From Nitrospinota bacterium (GTDB taxonomy: Bacteria > Nitrospinota > Nitrospinia > Nitrospinales > Nitrospinaceae): DNA of 36,960 nt. Of the stretch, positions 1 through 8,672 are shown one piece after another. Under the pieces are notes generated by a model. It saw nothing but the letters and a program-made list of their open reading frames with translations, was not told where the DNA came from and made no database searches. The stretch spans positions 1 to 36,960 of the forward strand of contig JAOUPX010000017.1 in the NCBI GenBank assembly GCA_029879645.1. The letters run 5' to 3'. A program made the translations under genes and the position numbers. Each line of letters opens with the position of its first letter. Position 1 is the stretch's first letter.

Positions 1-1
1 G

Positions 2-571
2 GCGCATTTGCTGGGGGACGATACCGCCAAAAATCAGGGACGTTTAACCTTCAATCCCCTGAAACACCTGGACCCTATGGGTGTGGTCTTCTTTCTAATC
101 ATGCACTTTGGTTGGGCCAAGCCGGTGCCGGTGGACCCCAGGAATTTAAAAGATCCTCACCGGGATATGCTGTTTATTGCCGCCGCCGGTCCGGCATCCA
201 ACCTGACACTGGCTCTGATTTTTGGGTTTTTCCTTAGTTCAATTGGGTCTTGGGGGCAGACGGAAATGATGACCCCCATGCAACGCTATGTGCTTATTTT
301 TTTAAGCTTGGGAATATACTGTAATGTGGGTCTTGTGGTCCTGAATATGCTCCCTGTATTTCCCCTGGACGGGTCGAGTGTGTTGAAGGGGTTGGTTCCC
401 CGCCGTGTCGCAATGAAGCTCAGTAATTTGGATAAATACTGCGGGATAGCGCTCCTGGTCACCGTTTTACTGGATCAATTTGCCGGAACCCATATCCTGG
501 CCACCATTCTTGGACTCCCAATTCAGTTTGTGGTAGAGTTCATCACTCAGGAAATTTTCCCCGTGAAATAG
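2..571 (+). CDS. Site-2 protease family (M50) membrane metalloprotease, 5' end cut by window
   Basis: The reading frame is open to the left edge, so the true start and the HEXXH zinc motif lie upstream of the window. What remains is the part just after HEXXH: A-H-L-L-G-D-D-T-A-K, then the family signature GRLTFNPLKHLDPMG, then a hydrophobic segment with AAAGPASNLTLAL, and finally NMLPVFPLDGSSVLKG. The DG of that last motif supplies the third zinc ligand in the M50 family. There are about four membrane segments. The family cleaves membrane-embedded substrates, but this small bacterial subgroup (about 220 residues, no PDZ domain) has no well-defined substrate. It lies 42 bases before trpS on the same strand, a common pairing in several phyla. 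The family call is secure and the specific role is unknown. Confidence 0.9.
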   Translation, partial: AHLLGDDTAKNQGRLTFNPLKHLDPMGVVFFLIMHFGWAKPVPVDPRNLKDPHRDMLFIAAAGPASNLTLALIFGFFLSSIGSWGQTEMMTPMQRYVLIFLSLGIYCNVGLVVLNMLPVFPLDGSSVLKGLVPRRVAMKLSNLDKYCGIALLVTVLLDQFAGTHILATILGLPIQFVVEFITQEIFPVK

Positions 572-613
572 AACTTTCTTTTTAAACTCAAAGATTTAAA
601 CATCATCTAAATT

Positions 614-1600
614 ATGGCCAAAAAGAGAATTTTGAGCGGGATGCAACCTTCCGGTCTCCTCCATTTGGGGAATTATTACGGGGCGTTGAAAAACTGGATC
701 GAATTGCAGGAGCAGTTCGAATGTTTCTATTTTATCGCCGACTGGCATTCCCTGACCACGCTGTACGAAGATCCCAGCCAGATTAAAAGGTTTTCATTTG
801 AGGTTGCGGTGGACTGGCTTGCCGCTGGTCTGGACCCCGAGAAAAGTACCCTGTTCGTCCAATCCCGGATTCCCGAACATGCCGAACTTCACCTGATCTT
901 GTCCATGGTTGTGCCTGTTCCCTGGCTGGAGCGTAACCCGACATACAAGGAAAAGCAGGTGGAGGTCAAAAGCGTCGATATGAGTTCCTACGGATTTCTG
1001 GGCTATCCGGTTCTGCAGACATCGGATATTGTGTTATATGATGCCGACTATGTTCCTGTAGGTATCGATCAGGCTCCGCATCTTGAGATTTCCAGGGAAA
1101 TTGTTCGACGCTTTAACGGATTTTACAAAAAGAAGGTCTTTAAGGAACCACAGGCCAAGATATCAGAAATTCCCAAACTCAATGGGGTCGATGGTCGAAA
1201 GATGAGTAAAAGCTACAATAACGCCATTTACCTGTCAGATACCGAAAAGCAGATCACTAAAAAGGTAAAGTCCATGCTGACCGATCCGGCGCGCGGATTG
1301 CGGACCGATCCCGGTGACCCGGATGTCTGCAATCTGTTTCCGTTTCATAAGTTGTATTCGCCTTTGGAGATGCAGAAAGAAATCGACCGCGATTGCCGGA
1401 CTGCCGCCATCGGGTGCGGGGACTGCAAATTAAAACTGGTGGACACCATGCTCGAAGGATTGAGACCCCATATGGAACGTCGGCAGGAAATCATCGCCAA
1501 GCCCAGGGAAGTAGAAGAGATCCTGGAAGAGGGGACCCGCAAAGCTCAGGCGGTTGCCAAGTCCACTATGGACCGCGCTAAGCAAGCCATGAAATTTTAA
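614..1600 (+). CDS. trpS: Tryptophan--tRNA ligase
   Basis: This class Ic aminoacyl-tRNA synthetase of 328 residues charges tRNA-Trp with tryptophan in the cytoplasm. The N-terminus MAKKRILSGMQPSGLLHLGN contains the HIGH-type nucleotide-binding motif in its TrpS form (PSGLLHLGNYYGAL, about residues 12-25). The second signature GRKMSKSYNN sits near residue 195. The Rossmann core holds LGYPVLQTSDIVLYDADYVPVG and DQAPHLEISREI, which line the tryptophan and dimer sites. The length matches bacterial TrpS. The ATG at 614 is the only start that gives the family N-terminus, although no good Shine-Dalgarno precedes it. ileS follows after 44 bases, so the two are probably co-transcribed. Confidence 0.97.
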   Translation: MAKKRILSGMQPSGLLHLGNYYGALKNWIELQEQFECFYFIADWHSLTTLYEDPSQIKRFSFEVAVDWLAAGLDPEKSTLFVQSRIPEHAELHLILSMVVPVPWLERNPTYKEKQVEVKSVDMSSYGFLGYPVLQTSDIVLYDADYVPVGIDQAPHLEISREIVRRFNGFYKKKVFKEPQAKISEIPKLNGVDGRKMSKSYNNAIYLSDTEKQITKKVKSMLTDPARGLRTDPGDPDVCNLFPFHKLYSPLEMQKEIDRDCRTAAIGCGDCKLKLVDTMLEGLRPHMERRQEIIAKPREVEEILEEGTRKAQAVAKSTMDRAKQAMKF

Positions 1601-1644
1601 TGATATTTGCTTATTAATTACATTAAATAAAAATACTTAACTAT

Positions 1645-4446
1645 ATGGATTATAAAGAAACATTAAATTTACCCGTGACGGATTTTCCGATGAAGGCCAA
1701 TCTGGTTCATAAGGAACCGGAGGTTCTGAAACAATGGGAAACGGAGGATATCTACGGTCAAATTCGCAAAGAATCTGCCGGGAAACCTAAATATGTGTTT
1801 CATGACGGCCCGCCTTATGCCAACGGGCACATCCACATGGGGCACGCCCTCAATAAGATTCTCAAGGATTTCGTCGTCAAATTCCAAAGCATGAAGGGAT
1901 TCGACGCCACCTTCGTTCCCGGCTGGGATTGTCACGGTCTGCCGATCGAGCATCAGGTGGGCAAGGAGTTGAAAAAGAAAAAACAGGATTTCAGCAAAAG
2001 TGAGATCCGTAAACTCTGCCGGGAATATGCCGCGAAATTTGTCGATATCCAGAAAGAAGAGTTCAAGCGCCTGGGAGTATTCGCCAGTTGGGACAAGCCT
2101 TATCTCACCATGGATTATTCTTACGAGGCTACCATTGTTCGCGAGTTTTCCAAATTTATTCAGAAGGGGATGGTTTATAAAGGGTTGAAGCCCGTTCACT
2201 GGTGCACCACGTGCCGGACCGCTTTGGCGGAAGCGGAAGTCGAATACGATAATCATAAATCTCCATCCATTTATGTCAAGTTTCCCGTCAAGTCGGGATG
2301 GAACAATCAAATCCAGGGACTCGACGACTCGAAAACATATTTTGTCATCTGGACCACCACTCCCTGGACTTTGCCCGCAAATCTTGCAATCTGTCTGCAC
2401 CCTGACTTTGAATACACCGCTATCACTCATAAGGGTGAATCCTGGGTTGTTGCGAAGGAGCTGGCGCCGGGTCTGTTGGAAGAGTGGGATCTCCAAGACG
2501 CCAAAATACAGGGGGCATGTTCCGGAAAAGATTTGGAAGGCGTGGTTTGTCAGCATCCATTTATCGACCGGGAATCGCCTGTAATTCTAGGGGACCATGT
2601 CACTCTCGAGCAGGGTACCGGATGCGTCCATACCGCTCCCGGTCATGGGCAGGAAGACTACATCGTCGGGCAGAAATATGGTTTGGACACCTATAATCCG
2701 GTGGATGACGCCGGCGTATTCAAACCGATCGTTGAGCATTTTGCCGGACAATTCGTGACCAAGGCAAATCCCGATATCATTGAAAAAATGCAAGCGGACG
2801 GTACCCTTATTGCCGCCAGCGAGGTGGATCATTCCTACCCGCATTGCTGGCGATGTCACCAGCCTATTATTTTCCGTGCCACTGCCCAGTGGTTCATCCC
2901 GATGGATAAAGATGGCTTTCGTGCTAAGGCCCTGGCCGAAATCAACAAGACCCGCTGGGTTCCGCATTGGGGACGGGAACGCATTTACAGCATGGTGGAG
3001 AACCGGCCGGACTGGTGTGTGTCCCGCCAGCGCGCCTGGGGGGTGCCGATCACTGTATTGACCTGCAAAAAATGCGAAGAGCAGGTGACTTCTCCCGATG
3101 TGATGGCCCACATTGTAAAATTGGTGGAGCAGAATGGTGCCGATTTCTGGTTCGAGAAAGAGGCGGAAGAATTGTTGCCTGGCGGTTATAAATGCTCCTG
3201 CGGAAGCGCAGAGTTTGTTAAAGAGATGGATATTCTTGATGTCTGGTTCGACTCCGGTGTCAGCCATGCCGCCGTTCTGGAGGGCAACCCTGACATGCAG
3301 TGGCCGGCCGATCTGTATCTCGAAGGCAGCGATCAGCACCGGGGCTGGTTTCATAGTTCACTGCTGGAATCGGTGGGTACCCGCTCCGCCGCGCCCTATA
3401 AAACAGTTCTGACCCACGGTTATGTGGTGGACGGCAAGGGAAAAAAAATGTCCAAGTCGGCGGGCAACGTCATTGCACCGCAGAAAATTATCGATCAGTA
3501 TGGCGCCGAAATTCTTCGGCTGTGGGTGGCTTCGGAAAATTATCGTGAGGATATCCGCATTTCCCATGAAATTCTGAAACGCCTGACCGAAGCCTACCGT
3601 AAAATCCGAAATACCTTCCGCTTCCTGTTGGGTAACCTGAGCGATTTCGATCCCAAAACGGATGCAGTTCCCGTGGATGAAATGGAAGAAATCGACCATT
3701 ACATTCTGTATCGGTTTCGGCTTGTTACGGAAAGAGTTTTGAAAGCGTTTGGGGATTTTGAATTTCATGTTTTCTATCATTCGTTTTACAATTTTTGTAT
3801 TGTGGATCTGAGCGCATTTTATCTGGATATCCTGAAGGACAGGATATACACCTATCCCAAAAATTCCAGAGAGCGGCGGTCGGGGCAGACGGCAATGTAC
3901 GACTTATTGCGCGGCATGGCGCAATTGATGGCGCCGATCCTCAGCTTTACCTCCGAAGAAATCTGGTCCTATATGCCTGGCAGAGGCAATGAGGTGTCCA
4001 GTGTGCATTTGAGTTCGTTCCCGGATTTGTCAAAAGTGTCTTTCCCGGACCATTTGGCCAGCAAATGGGAAAAGCTTGGCCAATTGAAGGGCGAGGTCAG
4101 TAAGGCGCTGGAACTCAGGCGGCAGGAAAAGATGATCGGTCATTCGCTGGATGCACTGGTCCGCCTGGAGCTTCCAAGTGATTTGAAATCGATATTAGAG
4201 GAGGAGCAGAAGCGGGATCAGCTGAAATATATTTTCATCGTTTCTGCAGTTGAAATTGCCGATTCTCTGGAAAAAGAATCAAACGTCTATACCAGTGAAG
4301 CTATCGCGGGACTTAAAATCTCTGTTCATCCGGCACCTGGAAGCAAATGCGAGCGGTGTTGGAATTATTTCGTGGAAGAGGCGACGCCGGAACATCCCAG
4401 CGTGTGTCTCCGTTGCGTAAAAAACCTCGAATCGGCAAAGGCCTGA
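1645..4446 (+). CDS. ileS: Isoleucine--tRNA ligase
   Basis: This class Ia synthetase of 933 residues charges tRNA-Ile and edits valine. The HIGH motif appears in HDGPPYANGHIHMGHALNK near residues 53-71. The CP1 editing domain has the signature WTTTPWTLPAN near residue 237. The DxWFDSG and GSDQHRGWF motifs precede KMSKSAGN near residue 601. An anticodon-binding helical domain follows. The C-terminus carries the four-cysteine zinc site CERCWNY...CLRC typical of bacterial type 1 IleS. All catalytic motifs are present and the length is normal. Its TGA stop at 4444-4446 is immediately followed by lspA, so translation is probably coupled. Two long antisense frames inside it (295 and 255 codons) are shadows. 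Confidence 0.98.
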   Translation: MDYKETLNLPVTDFPMKANLVHKEPEVLKQWETEDIYGQIRKESAGKPKYVFHDGPPYANGHIHMGHALNKILKDFVVKFQSMKGFDATFVPGWDCHGLPIEHQVGKELKKKKQDFSKSEIRKLCREYAAKFVDIQKEEFKRLGVFASWDKPYLTMDYSYEATIVREFSKFIQKGMVYKGLKPVHWCTTCRTALAEAEVEYDNHKSPSIYVKFPVKSGWNNQIQGLDDSKTYFVIWTTTPWTLPANLAICLHPDFEYTAITHKGESWVVAKELAPGLLEEWDLQDAKIQGACSGKDLEGVVCQHPFIDRESPVILGDHVTLEQGTGCVHTAPGHGQEDYIVGQKYGLDTYNPVDDAGVFKPIVEHFAGQFVTKANPDIIEKMQADGTLIAASEVDHSYPHCWRCHQPIIFRATAQWFIPMDKDGFRAKALAEINKTRWVPHWGRERIYSMVENRPDWCVSRQRAWGVPITVLTCKKCEEQVTSPDVMAHIVKLVEQNGADFWFEKEAEELLPGGYKCSCGSAEFVKEMDILDVWFDSGVSHAAVLEGNPDMQWPADLYLEGSDQHRGWFHSSLLESVGTRSAAPYKTVLTHGYVVDGKGKKMSKSAGNVIAPQKIIDQYGAEILRLWVASENYREDIRISHEILKRLTEAYRKIRNTFRFLLGNLSDFDPKTDAVPVDEMEEIDHYILYRFRLVTERVLKAFGDFEFHVFYHSFYNFCIVDLSAFYLDILKDRIYTYPKNSRERRSGQTAMYDLLRGMAQLMAPILSFTSEEIWSYMPGRGNEVSSVHLSSFPDLSKVSFPDHLASKWEKLGQLKGEVSKALELRRQEKMIGHSLDALVRLELPSDLKSILEEEQKRDQLKYIFIVSAVEIADSLEKESNVYTSEAIAGLKISVHPAPGSKCERCWNYFVEEATPEHPSVCLRCVKNLESAKA

Positions 4447-4451
4447 ATTTT

Positions 4452-4970
4452 TTGAGCAACCGATATCTGCAACTATTTCTGGCGTCTAATATCCTGATCA
4501 TTCTGGATCAATACACCAAGATGTGGGTGACCACCCATATTCCAAAGGGTCATTTCATAGGCATAATCGATAATTTTTTTGCGCTCACCCATATCCGCAA
4601 TCCTGGTGTGGCTTTCGGTTTGGGGGCGGAATGGGCCTCCGAGATCAAAACGTATTTATTTATCGGATTTTCAATTGTTGCTATCATCGCAATCCTGGTG
4701 TTTTTTCATCAGACCCCTCGGGAAAATAAAAAAGTGCGGGTGGCCCTCATTCTGGTTTTCAGTGGTGCTATCGGGAATCTGATTGATCGTATTCTGTATC
4801 ACGAGGTGATCGATTTTTTTGATTTCTATATTGGAAGTTACCATTGGCCCGCATTTAATATCGCCGATTCCTGCATCACGGTTGGGGTATTGTTGATGTT
4901 TTTGGATTTGATCCAGGCTGGGAAAACGCCTCAAGCGGAAGGTCCTCCCGATACTTCCGAAAACCTCTGA
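4452..4970 (+). CDS. lspA: Lipoprotein signal peptidase II
   Basis: This inner-membrane aspartyl peptidase removes the signal peptide from diacylglyceryl-modified prolipoproteins. The product is about 172 residues with four hydrophobic segments. The two catalytic aspartates are in GAIGNLIDR and FNIADSCITVG, with HIRNPGVAFGL also conserved. The longest frame begins at 4347 inside ileS, but the family N-terminus begins near LSNRYLQLFLAS. I therefore chose the TTG at 4452, which has AAAGG at 4437-4441 as a ribosome-binding site; a CTG at 4443 is a less likely alternative. lgt, the enzyme acting one step earlier, follows 33 bases downstream. Confidence 0.95.
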   Translation: MSNRYLQLFLASNILIILDQYTKMWVTTHIPKGHFIGIIDNFFALTHIRNPGVAFGLGAEWASEIKTYLFIGFSIVAIIAILVFFHQTPRENKKVRVALILVFSGAIGNLIDRILYHEVIDFFDFYIGSYHWPAFNIADSCITVGVLLMFLDLIQAGKTPQAEGPPDTSENL

Positions 4971-5003
4971 TATTCCATTTAAGTTCTGAACCAAGGTTAA
5001 ACC

Positions 5004-5771
5004 ATGCATCCCATCCTGATTGAGTTCGGATTTTTAAATCTTAAGATATTTACATATGGCCTTCTGGTGGCGACCGGTTTCTTTGCAGGCATTCTGCTGG
5101 CCGCTCGCTGGGCGAAGCAGGATGGTCTGGATCAGCAGAAGATTCTGGATCTCTGTTTTTATATCGCCATCGCCGCCCTGGTGGGTGGCCGGGTTCTTTA
5201 TATTGTTGTGGAATACCGTTATTTTTTGGACAACCCTCTGGAAGTTCTTAAGTTCTGGAAAGGCGGGCTGGTATTTTATGGCGGGTTGATCGGCGCGGTG
5301 GCGATGGCCTGGTACTACATGCGCAAGCACTCGCTTCCCATTTGGCAAGTGGCCGATGTTTTGGCTCCCTGCGTCGCCATTGGTCAGATGATAGGGCGGT
5401 GGGGGTGTTTTTTTGCAGGTTGCTGTTACGGAGTCCGCTCCGATGTGCCCTGGGCCATCACCTTCACCGATCCCAAATCGCTGGCGCCGCTCAATGTGGC
5501 TCTGCACCCCACTCAGATTTATTTATCCATCAACGCGCTGATTATTTTCGGTATCCTGGTCTGGTTGCGCAAACGCAAAACATTTGATGGGCAGGTATTC
5601 TGGGTATACGGCATTTTGTATTCCATTGGCCGCTTCATTATTGAATTTTACCGCGGGGATGACCGGGGGTATGCCGTGCCGGATGCGCTTTCCACATCCC
5701 AGTTTATCGGGATTTTTGTGTTGGTATTTTCAATTTATATGCTGGTCCGACTGCGATCCAGGCAATCCTGA
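5004..5771 (+). CDS. lgt: Prolipoprotein diacylglyceryl transferase
   Basis: This integral membrane enzyme of 255 residues transfers diacylglycerol from phosphatidylglycerol to the lipobox cysteine of prolipoproteins. Visible family motifs are GGLVFYGGLIGA near residue 87, the Lgt signature IGRWGCFFAGCCYG containing the essential arginine near residue 130, and HPTQIY near residue 168. About seven hydrophobic segments are present and the length is normal. It forms a two-step lipoprotein-maturation pair with lspA just upstream. Its stop is only four bases from the stop of the convergent GIDE gene on the other strand, with no hairpin between, so their transcripts probably overlap at the 3' ends. 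Confidence 0.97.
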   Translation: MHPILIEFGFLNLKIFTYGLLVATGFFAGILLAARWAKQDGLDQQKILDLCFYIAIAALVGGRVLYIVVEYRYFLDNPLEVLKFWKGGLVFYGGLIGAVAMAWYYMRKHSLPIWQVADVLAPCVAIGQMIGRWGCFFAGCCYGVRSDVPWAITFTDPKSLAPLNVALHPTQIYLSINALIIFGILVWLRKRKTFDGQVFWVYGILYSIGRFIIEFYRGDDRGYAVPDALSTSQFIGIFVLVFSIYMLVRLRSRQS

Positions 5772-5775
5772 TAAA

Positions 5776-6768
5776 TTAAATAAGATTTAAATTAGACAGG
5801 GCGATGAATAGATACCATGCGCACGCCACGGTCAAAACAGGGCCGCCCCAGATTTTGACGGTCGACCAGGTACTCATGTGCCTGACCAGTTCGCCTTCCG
5901 AGCGGTTGCTGATTATAAAGGGATGTGGTTCCGATTTTTTAAAGATCAATTTGGTTTTCGGAGTTGATTCTTTAACCGCTTCCCCGTTGTGTTTGTCGGA
6001 CAGCCTCTGAGCCAATATTTGCGCCCCCCGCTCCAGTTCGGGTGGATCCAGTCTACCGTCCTGGTTGGAGTCGAACCGCGCGGCGAGTTTTTTGTCCGTT
6101 TGAATTGCCTTCCTGGCTTTTAGGAAATATTTCATCCCGGGTTTTTTGATTTTTTGCAATCGCAGGCCCGATTCCGCGTGGCCCAGAACATAAACTTCCT
6201 CATTGGGCTGAAAACACCATTCCAGAATCCGGTATTTCGACGATAACAGCCATGAAGTTTTATTCAGCTTAAACCGTTTTAGTTTTTTCTGATTTTCAGT
6301 TATAGCGTTGCGCAGGGCATCGGGCATTTCATCAAAATTATTTGAATTGACATAGTATTTATCGGTTTTTCCTTCCCGGTTTACTTTTGCACCATTGACC
6401 AGAACCAGAGCTGTGGCCCCGCTTTGGTCATCCACATAGAAACCCTCTCGCGAATAAAACTGATCGATGGTATGCCAGTAGGTGCTGTTTTTACGGCGCC
6501 GCTCCTGTTGTATCTCAAGGTGATAAAGAGCGCAGGACTGGCCGGAAATGGGAGCCATATCCAAAAGGTCAGGCTCCACCAGAATATTTCCTTTGATTTC
6601 TACATCGGTTCCCACTGCTCCGGTATTAATTTTGGATGTGGGGATATTCTGGATGGTGCGTTTGATTTTGAGTTCCTGGAAACCACGGACGAACCAGACC
6701 ACTCCCATCACTGCGCCGAATGCGGCGCCCATGATTAAATCGCCTTCATTATTTGAAGTAGTGGTCAT
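5776..6768 (-). CDS. GIDE-domain membrane protein with EF-hand, distal tandem copy
   Basis: The 330-residue product is built as an N-terminal membrane segment (about 13-28), a GIDE-type beta domain (about 40-200, with INTGAVGTDVEIKG and APISGQSCALYHLEIQ), a single EF-hand loop DSNQDGRLDPPE at 233-244, a linker, and a C-terminal membrane segment (about 307-325). All EF-hand ligand positions (1, 3, 5, 9, 12) and the central glycine are filled. GIDE is the non-RING part of the mitochondrial ligase MULAN/MAPL. Bacterial homologues are often labelled E3 ubiquitin ligase, but no RING domain is present, so ligase activity should not be inferred. It is a close paralogue of the gene 15 bases upstream and is third in a lemA-GIDE-GIDE operon. 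The function is unknown. Confidence 0.82.
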   Translation of the reverse strand: MTTTSNNEGDLIMGAAFGAVMGVVWFVRGFQELKIKRTIQNIPTSKINTGAVGTDVEIKGNILVEPDLLDMAPISGQSCALYHLEIQQERRRKNSTYWHTIDQFYSREGFYVDDQSGATALVLVNGAKVNREGKTDKYYVNSNNFDEMPDALRNAITENQKKLKRFKLNKTSWLLSSKYRILEWCFQPNEEVYVLGHAESGLRLQKIKKPGMKYFLKARKAIQTDKKLAARFDSNQDGRLDPPELERGAQILAQRLSDKHNGEAVKESTPKTKLIFKKSEPHPFIISNRSEGELVRHMSTWSTVKIWGGPVLTVACAWYLFIALSNLNLI

Positions 6769-6783
6769 TGTCAGATGAAATTA

Positions 6784-7800
6784 TTAGAAATATAAAGTGA
6801 ACAGGTATGCCGCGCAGCCTGTGCTTAAAATGGGGCCGCCCCAGATTTTTAATGTGGACCAGGTGGCCAGATCCTGGATCAGTTCTTTTTCAGACATATT
6901 GCTGATGTAAAACGGATTCGGTTTTTTCTGTTTGAAGACCAGTTTGGTTTTCGCGGACAGGTCTTCCAGCTTCTCTTTGCTGTACTTGGCCTCTAATTGC
7001 TGTGCCACGATTTTGGCTCCCCGTTCCAATTCGGCCTCATCCAGTTTTCCGTCCTTGTTGGTATCAAATCGCTCCTTTAATTTTTCGTTTTCCTGGATGG
7101 CTTTTTTGGCCCTCATAAAGGTTTTGAATTTCATCGTATTGCGTTTGGGTGCTTTCAGTCCGGAATCCGCATGCCCCAGAACAAAAATCCGTTCTCCGAC
7201 GGAAAAACACCATTCCCGGAACCGGAACCGGTTTGAAAACAGCCAGGAGGTATTCTTGAGTTTGAATCGCCTGAGTTTTTTCTGATTCGTGTCCAGAGAT
7301 TGGCGCAGGCCGGCAGGCATTTGATCGAAATTGTTGGACCGCATTTCGTAATCCCGGGTGTCTCCTTTTCGTTTGACGACCGCCCCATCTACCAACACCA
7401 TGGCGTTGGCGCCACTGTTATCGTCAATGAAAAAACCTTTGTCAGAATAGAAACTTTCTACCGTGACCCAGTGTCCTCGATCAAACCCCGTGTCATGGCT
7501 TCCAAGGCTGTTCCTGCCGTGTTTGCGGTTTTTCTCCCACCGTTGGATTTCTATGGAGTAAAAGGCGCAGGGGCGCCCGCTGATGGGGGCATGAACGATT
7601 TTGTCTTTTTCGCAAACGATTCGGCCAGTGACCTCGACATTGGTGCCTACGGCGCCGGTATTGATTTTGGAGGTGGGAATATTCTGGATGATGCGCTTTG
7701 ATTTGAGCTCTTTGAATCCAGCGAAGAAAAAATAAACACCGACTCCCAGCCCCACCAGGGCGATTATCGGTTCACTGCCTTCTATATGGACTCGACTCAT
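6784..7800 (-). CDS. GIDE-domain membrane protein with EF-hand, proximal tandem copy
   Basis: The 338-residue paralogue of the next gene has the same plan: membrane segment at about 10-28, GIDE-type domain with INTGAVGTNVEVTG and APISGRPCAFYSIEIQ, EF-hand loop DTNKDGKLDEAE at 246-257 with every ligand position filled, and a C-terminal membrane segment at about 318-336. Compared with the distal copy it has about 15 extra residues rich in glycine and histidine near positions 92-112. It lies 38 bases after lemA. The soluble part between the two membrane segments holds both the GIDE and the EF-hand, so both probably face the same side of the membrane. There is no RING or other catalytic signature. 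The family call rests on motif memory, not a search. Confidence 0.82.
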   Translation of the reverse strand: MSRVHIEGSEPIIALVGLGVGVYFFFAGFKELKSKRIIQNIPTSKINTGAVGTNVEVTGRIVCEKDKIVHAPISGRPCAFYSIEIQRWEKNRKHGRNSLGSHDTGFDRGHWVTVESFYSDKGFFIDDNSGANAMVLVDGAVVKRKGDTRDYEMRSNNFDQMPAGLRQSLDTNQKKLRRFKLKNTSWLFSNRFRFREWCFSVGERIFVLGHADSGLKAPKRNTMKFKTFMRAKKAIQENEKLKERFDTNKDGKLDEAELERGAKIVAQQLEAKYSKEKLEDLSAKTKLVFKQKKPNPFYISNMSEKELIQDLATWSTLKIWGGPILSTGCAAYLFTLYF

Positions 7801-7838
7801 GATGACTGCAGGATGAGTTGCAACTCAAGCGAAACAAC

Positions 7839-8423
7839 TCAAGTGAACTTTGGTATTTTGATATCGATTTTGACGTCCTGGCGCTCTTTTTGACTGACCT
7901 TGAACATCACCTCATCCTGATAATTGAGCATGCCGGCTACCAAGACGTCCGGAATTTGCTTGATGCGGATGTTGTAATTATTGACGCTGTCATTGTAGAA
8001 TTCGCGCCGGTCGGCAAGAGTTTCTTCCAGGTGAGAGATGCGCTCCTGGAGTTGCATGAAGTTTTTATTGGTCTTGAGATCGGGGTAGCTTTCCGCCAAT
8101 GCGAATATACCCTGGAGGGCAGCGGTCACTTCGTTGCTTGCTTCTGATTTTTTTGCAACCCCCTGGGCCTTGAAATATTTTTCCCGCGCTTTCATGAGGC
8201 GGTCCAGAATGCCTTTCTCAAATTCCGCATAGCTCTCGCAGACGGAGATCAGTTTGGGAAGTTCATCATGGCGTTGCTTGAGAATGACATCGATATTAGA
8301 CCAGGATTTTTTGATGTTTTCCTTCAGGGCGATCAGGCCATTGTAGATCATTATGAAATACCCGACCACAGCCAATACCCCGAATAGGAATATTCCCAAA
8401 AATATTAAAATTCCTGCGCTCAT
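7839..8423 (-). CDS. lemA: LemA family protein
   Basis: The product has 194 residues. An N-terminal membrane segment (about 4-28, GILIFLGIFLFGVLAVVGYF) is followed by the helical LemA domain, recognised by YNGLIALKENIKKSWSNIDV, the QRHDELPKLISVCESYAEFEKG motif region and ALAESYPDLKTNKNFMQLQ. These are the family's most conserved stretches. LemA proteins have a short outer N-terminus and a cytoplasmic helical bundle, and their biochemical role is unsettled. The ATG at 8423 is preceded by GGAAGG. It heads a minus-strand operon with the two GIDE-domain genes; lemA beside GIDE genes recurs in other bacteria, which suggests a joint envelope function. Confidence 0.93.
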   Translation of the reverse strand: MSAGILIFLGIFLFGVLAVVGYFIMIYNGLIALKENIKKSWSNIDVILKQRHDELPKLISVCESYAEFEKGILDRLMKAREKYFKAQGVAKKSEASNEVTAALQGIFALAESYPDLKTNKNFMQLQERISHLEETLADRREFYNDSVNNYNIRIKQIPDVLVAGMLNYQDEVMFKVSQKERQDVKIDIKIPKFT

Positions 8424-8444
8424 CCGTTTTTCCTTCCGTCAATA

Positions 8445-8480
8445 AAAACCAGAGCCTCGGTAAAACAACCTGAGGCTGCT
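8445..8480 (-). terminator. Weak hairpin between the 70-residue gene and lemA
   Basis: AGCCTC and GAGGCT form a six-pair stem, extended inside by GG/CC around a short loop, in the gap between the minus-strand gene ending at 8673 and the lemA start at 8423. Read on the minus strand it is followed by CTGGTTTTTATTG, a modest T-rich stretch. It could end the upstream transcript or form part of the lemA leader. The rest of 8424-8672 shows nothing I can identify. Confidence 0.3.
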
Positions 8481-8672
8481 TGCATTAATATGTTTTTGGG
8501 CTATATAAAAAGACTAAGGGAACCGGACGAAATTATCAAATAAAATAGAAGGGGAGTGCATACTGAGTGAAATATGGGTTTTCTGACGGCGTTTTTCAAT
8601 GAAGGAACAGGGGGTTATAATTTAATTGCCATGCTGTAAGTAAAATCCCGCTGGAGTAACCCCCGGTTAAAC

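Noticed and set aside
1669-3354. Two long minus-strand open frames (295 and 255 codons) inside ileS
   Set aside because: They lie fully antisense to a gene with every IleS motif, and their translations match no family I know; long shadow frames are expected opposite such codon use.
5776-7800. Annotation of the GIDE proteins as E3 ubiquitin ligases
   Set aside because: Neither has a RING domain, and no ubiquitin-like gene is nearby; the name comes from the eukaryotic relative.
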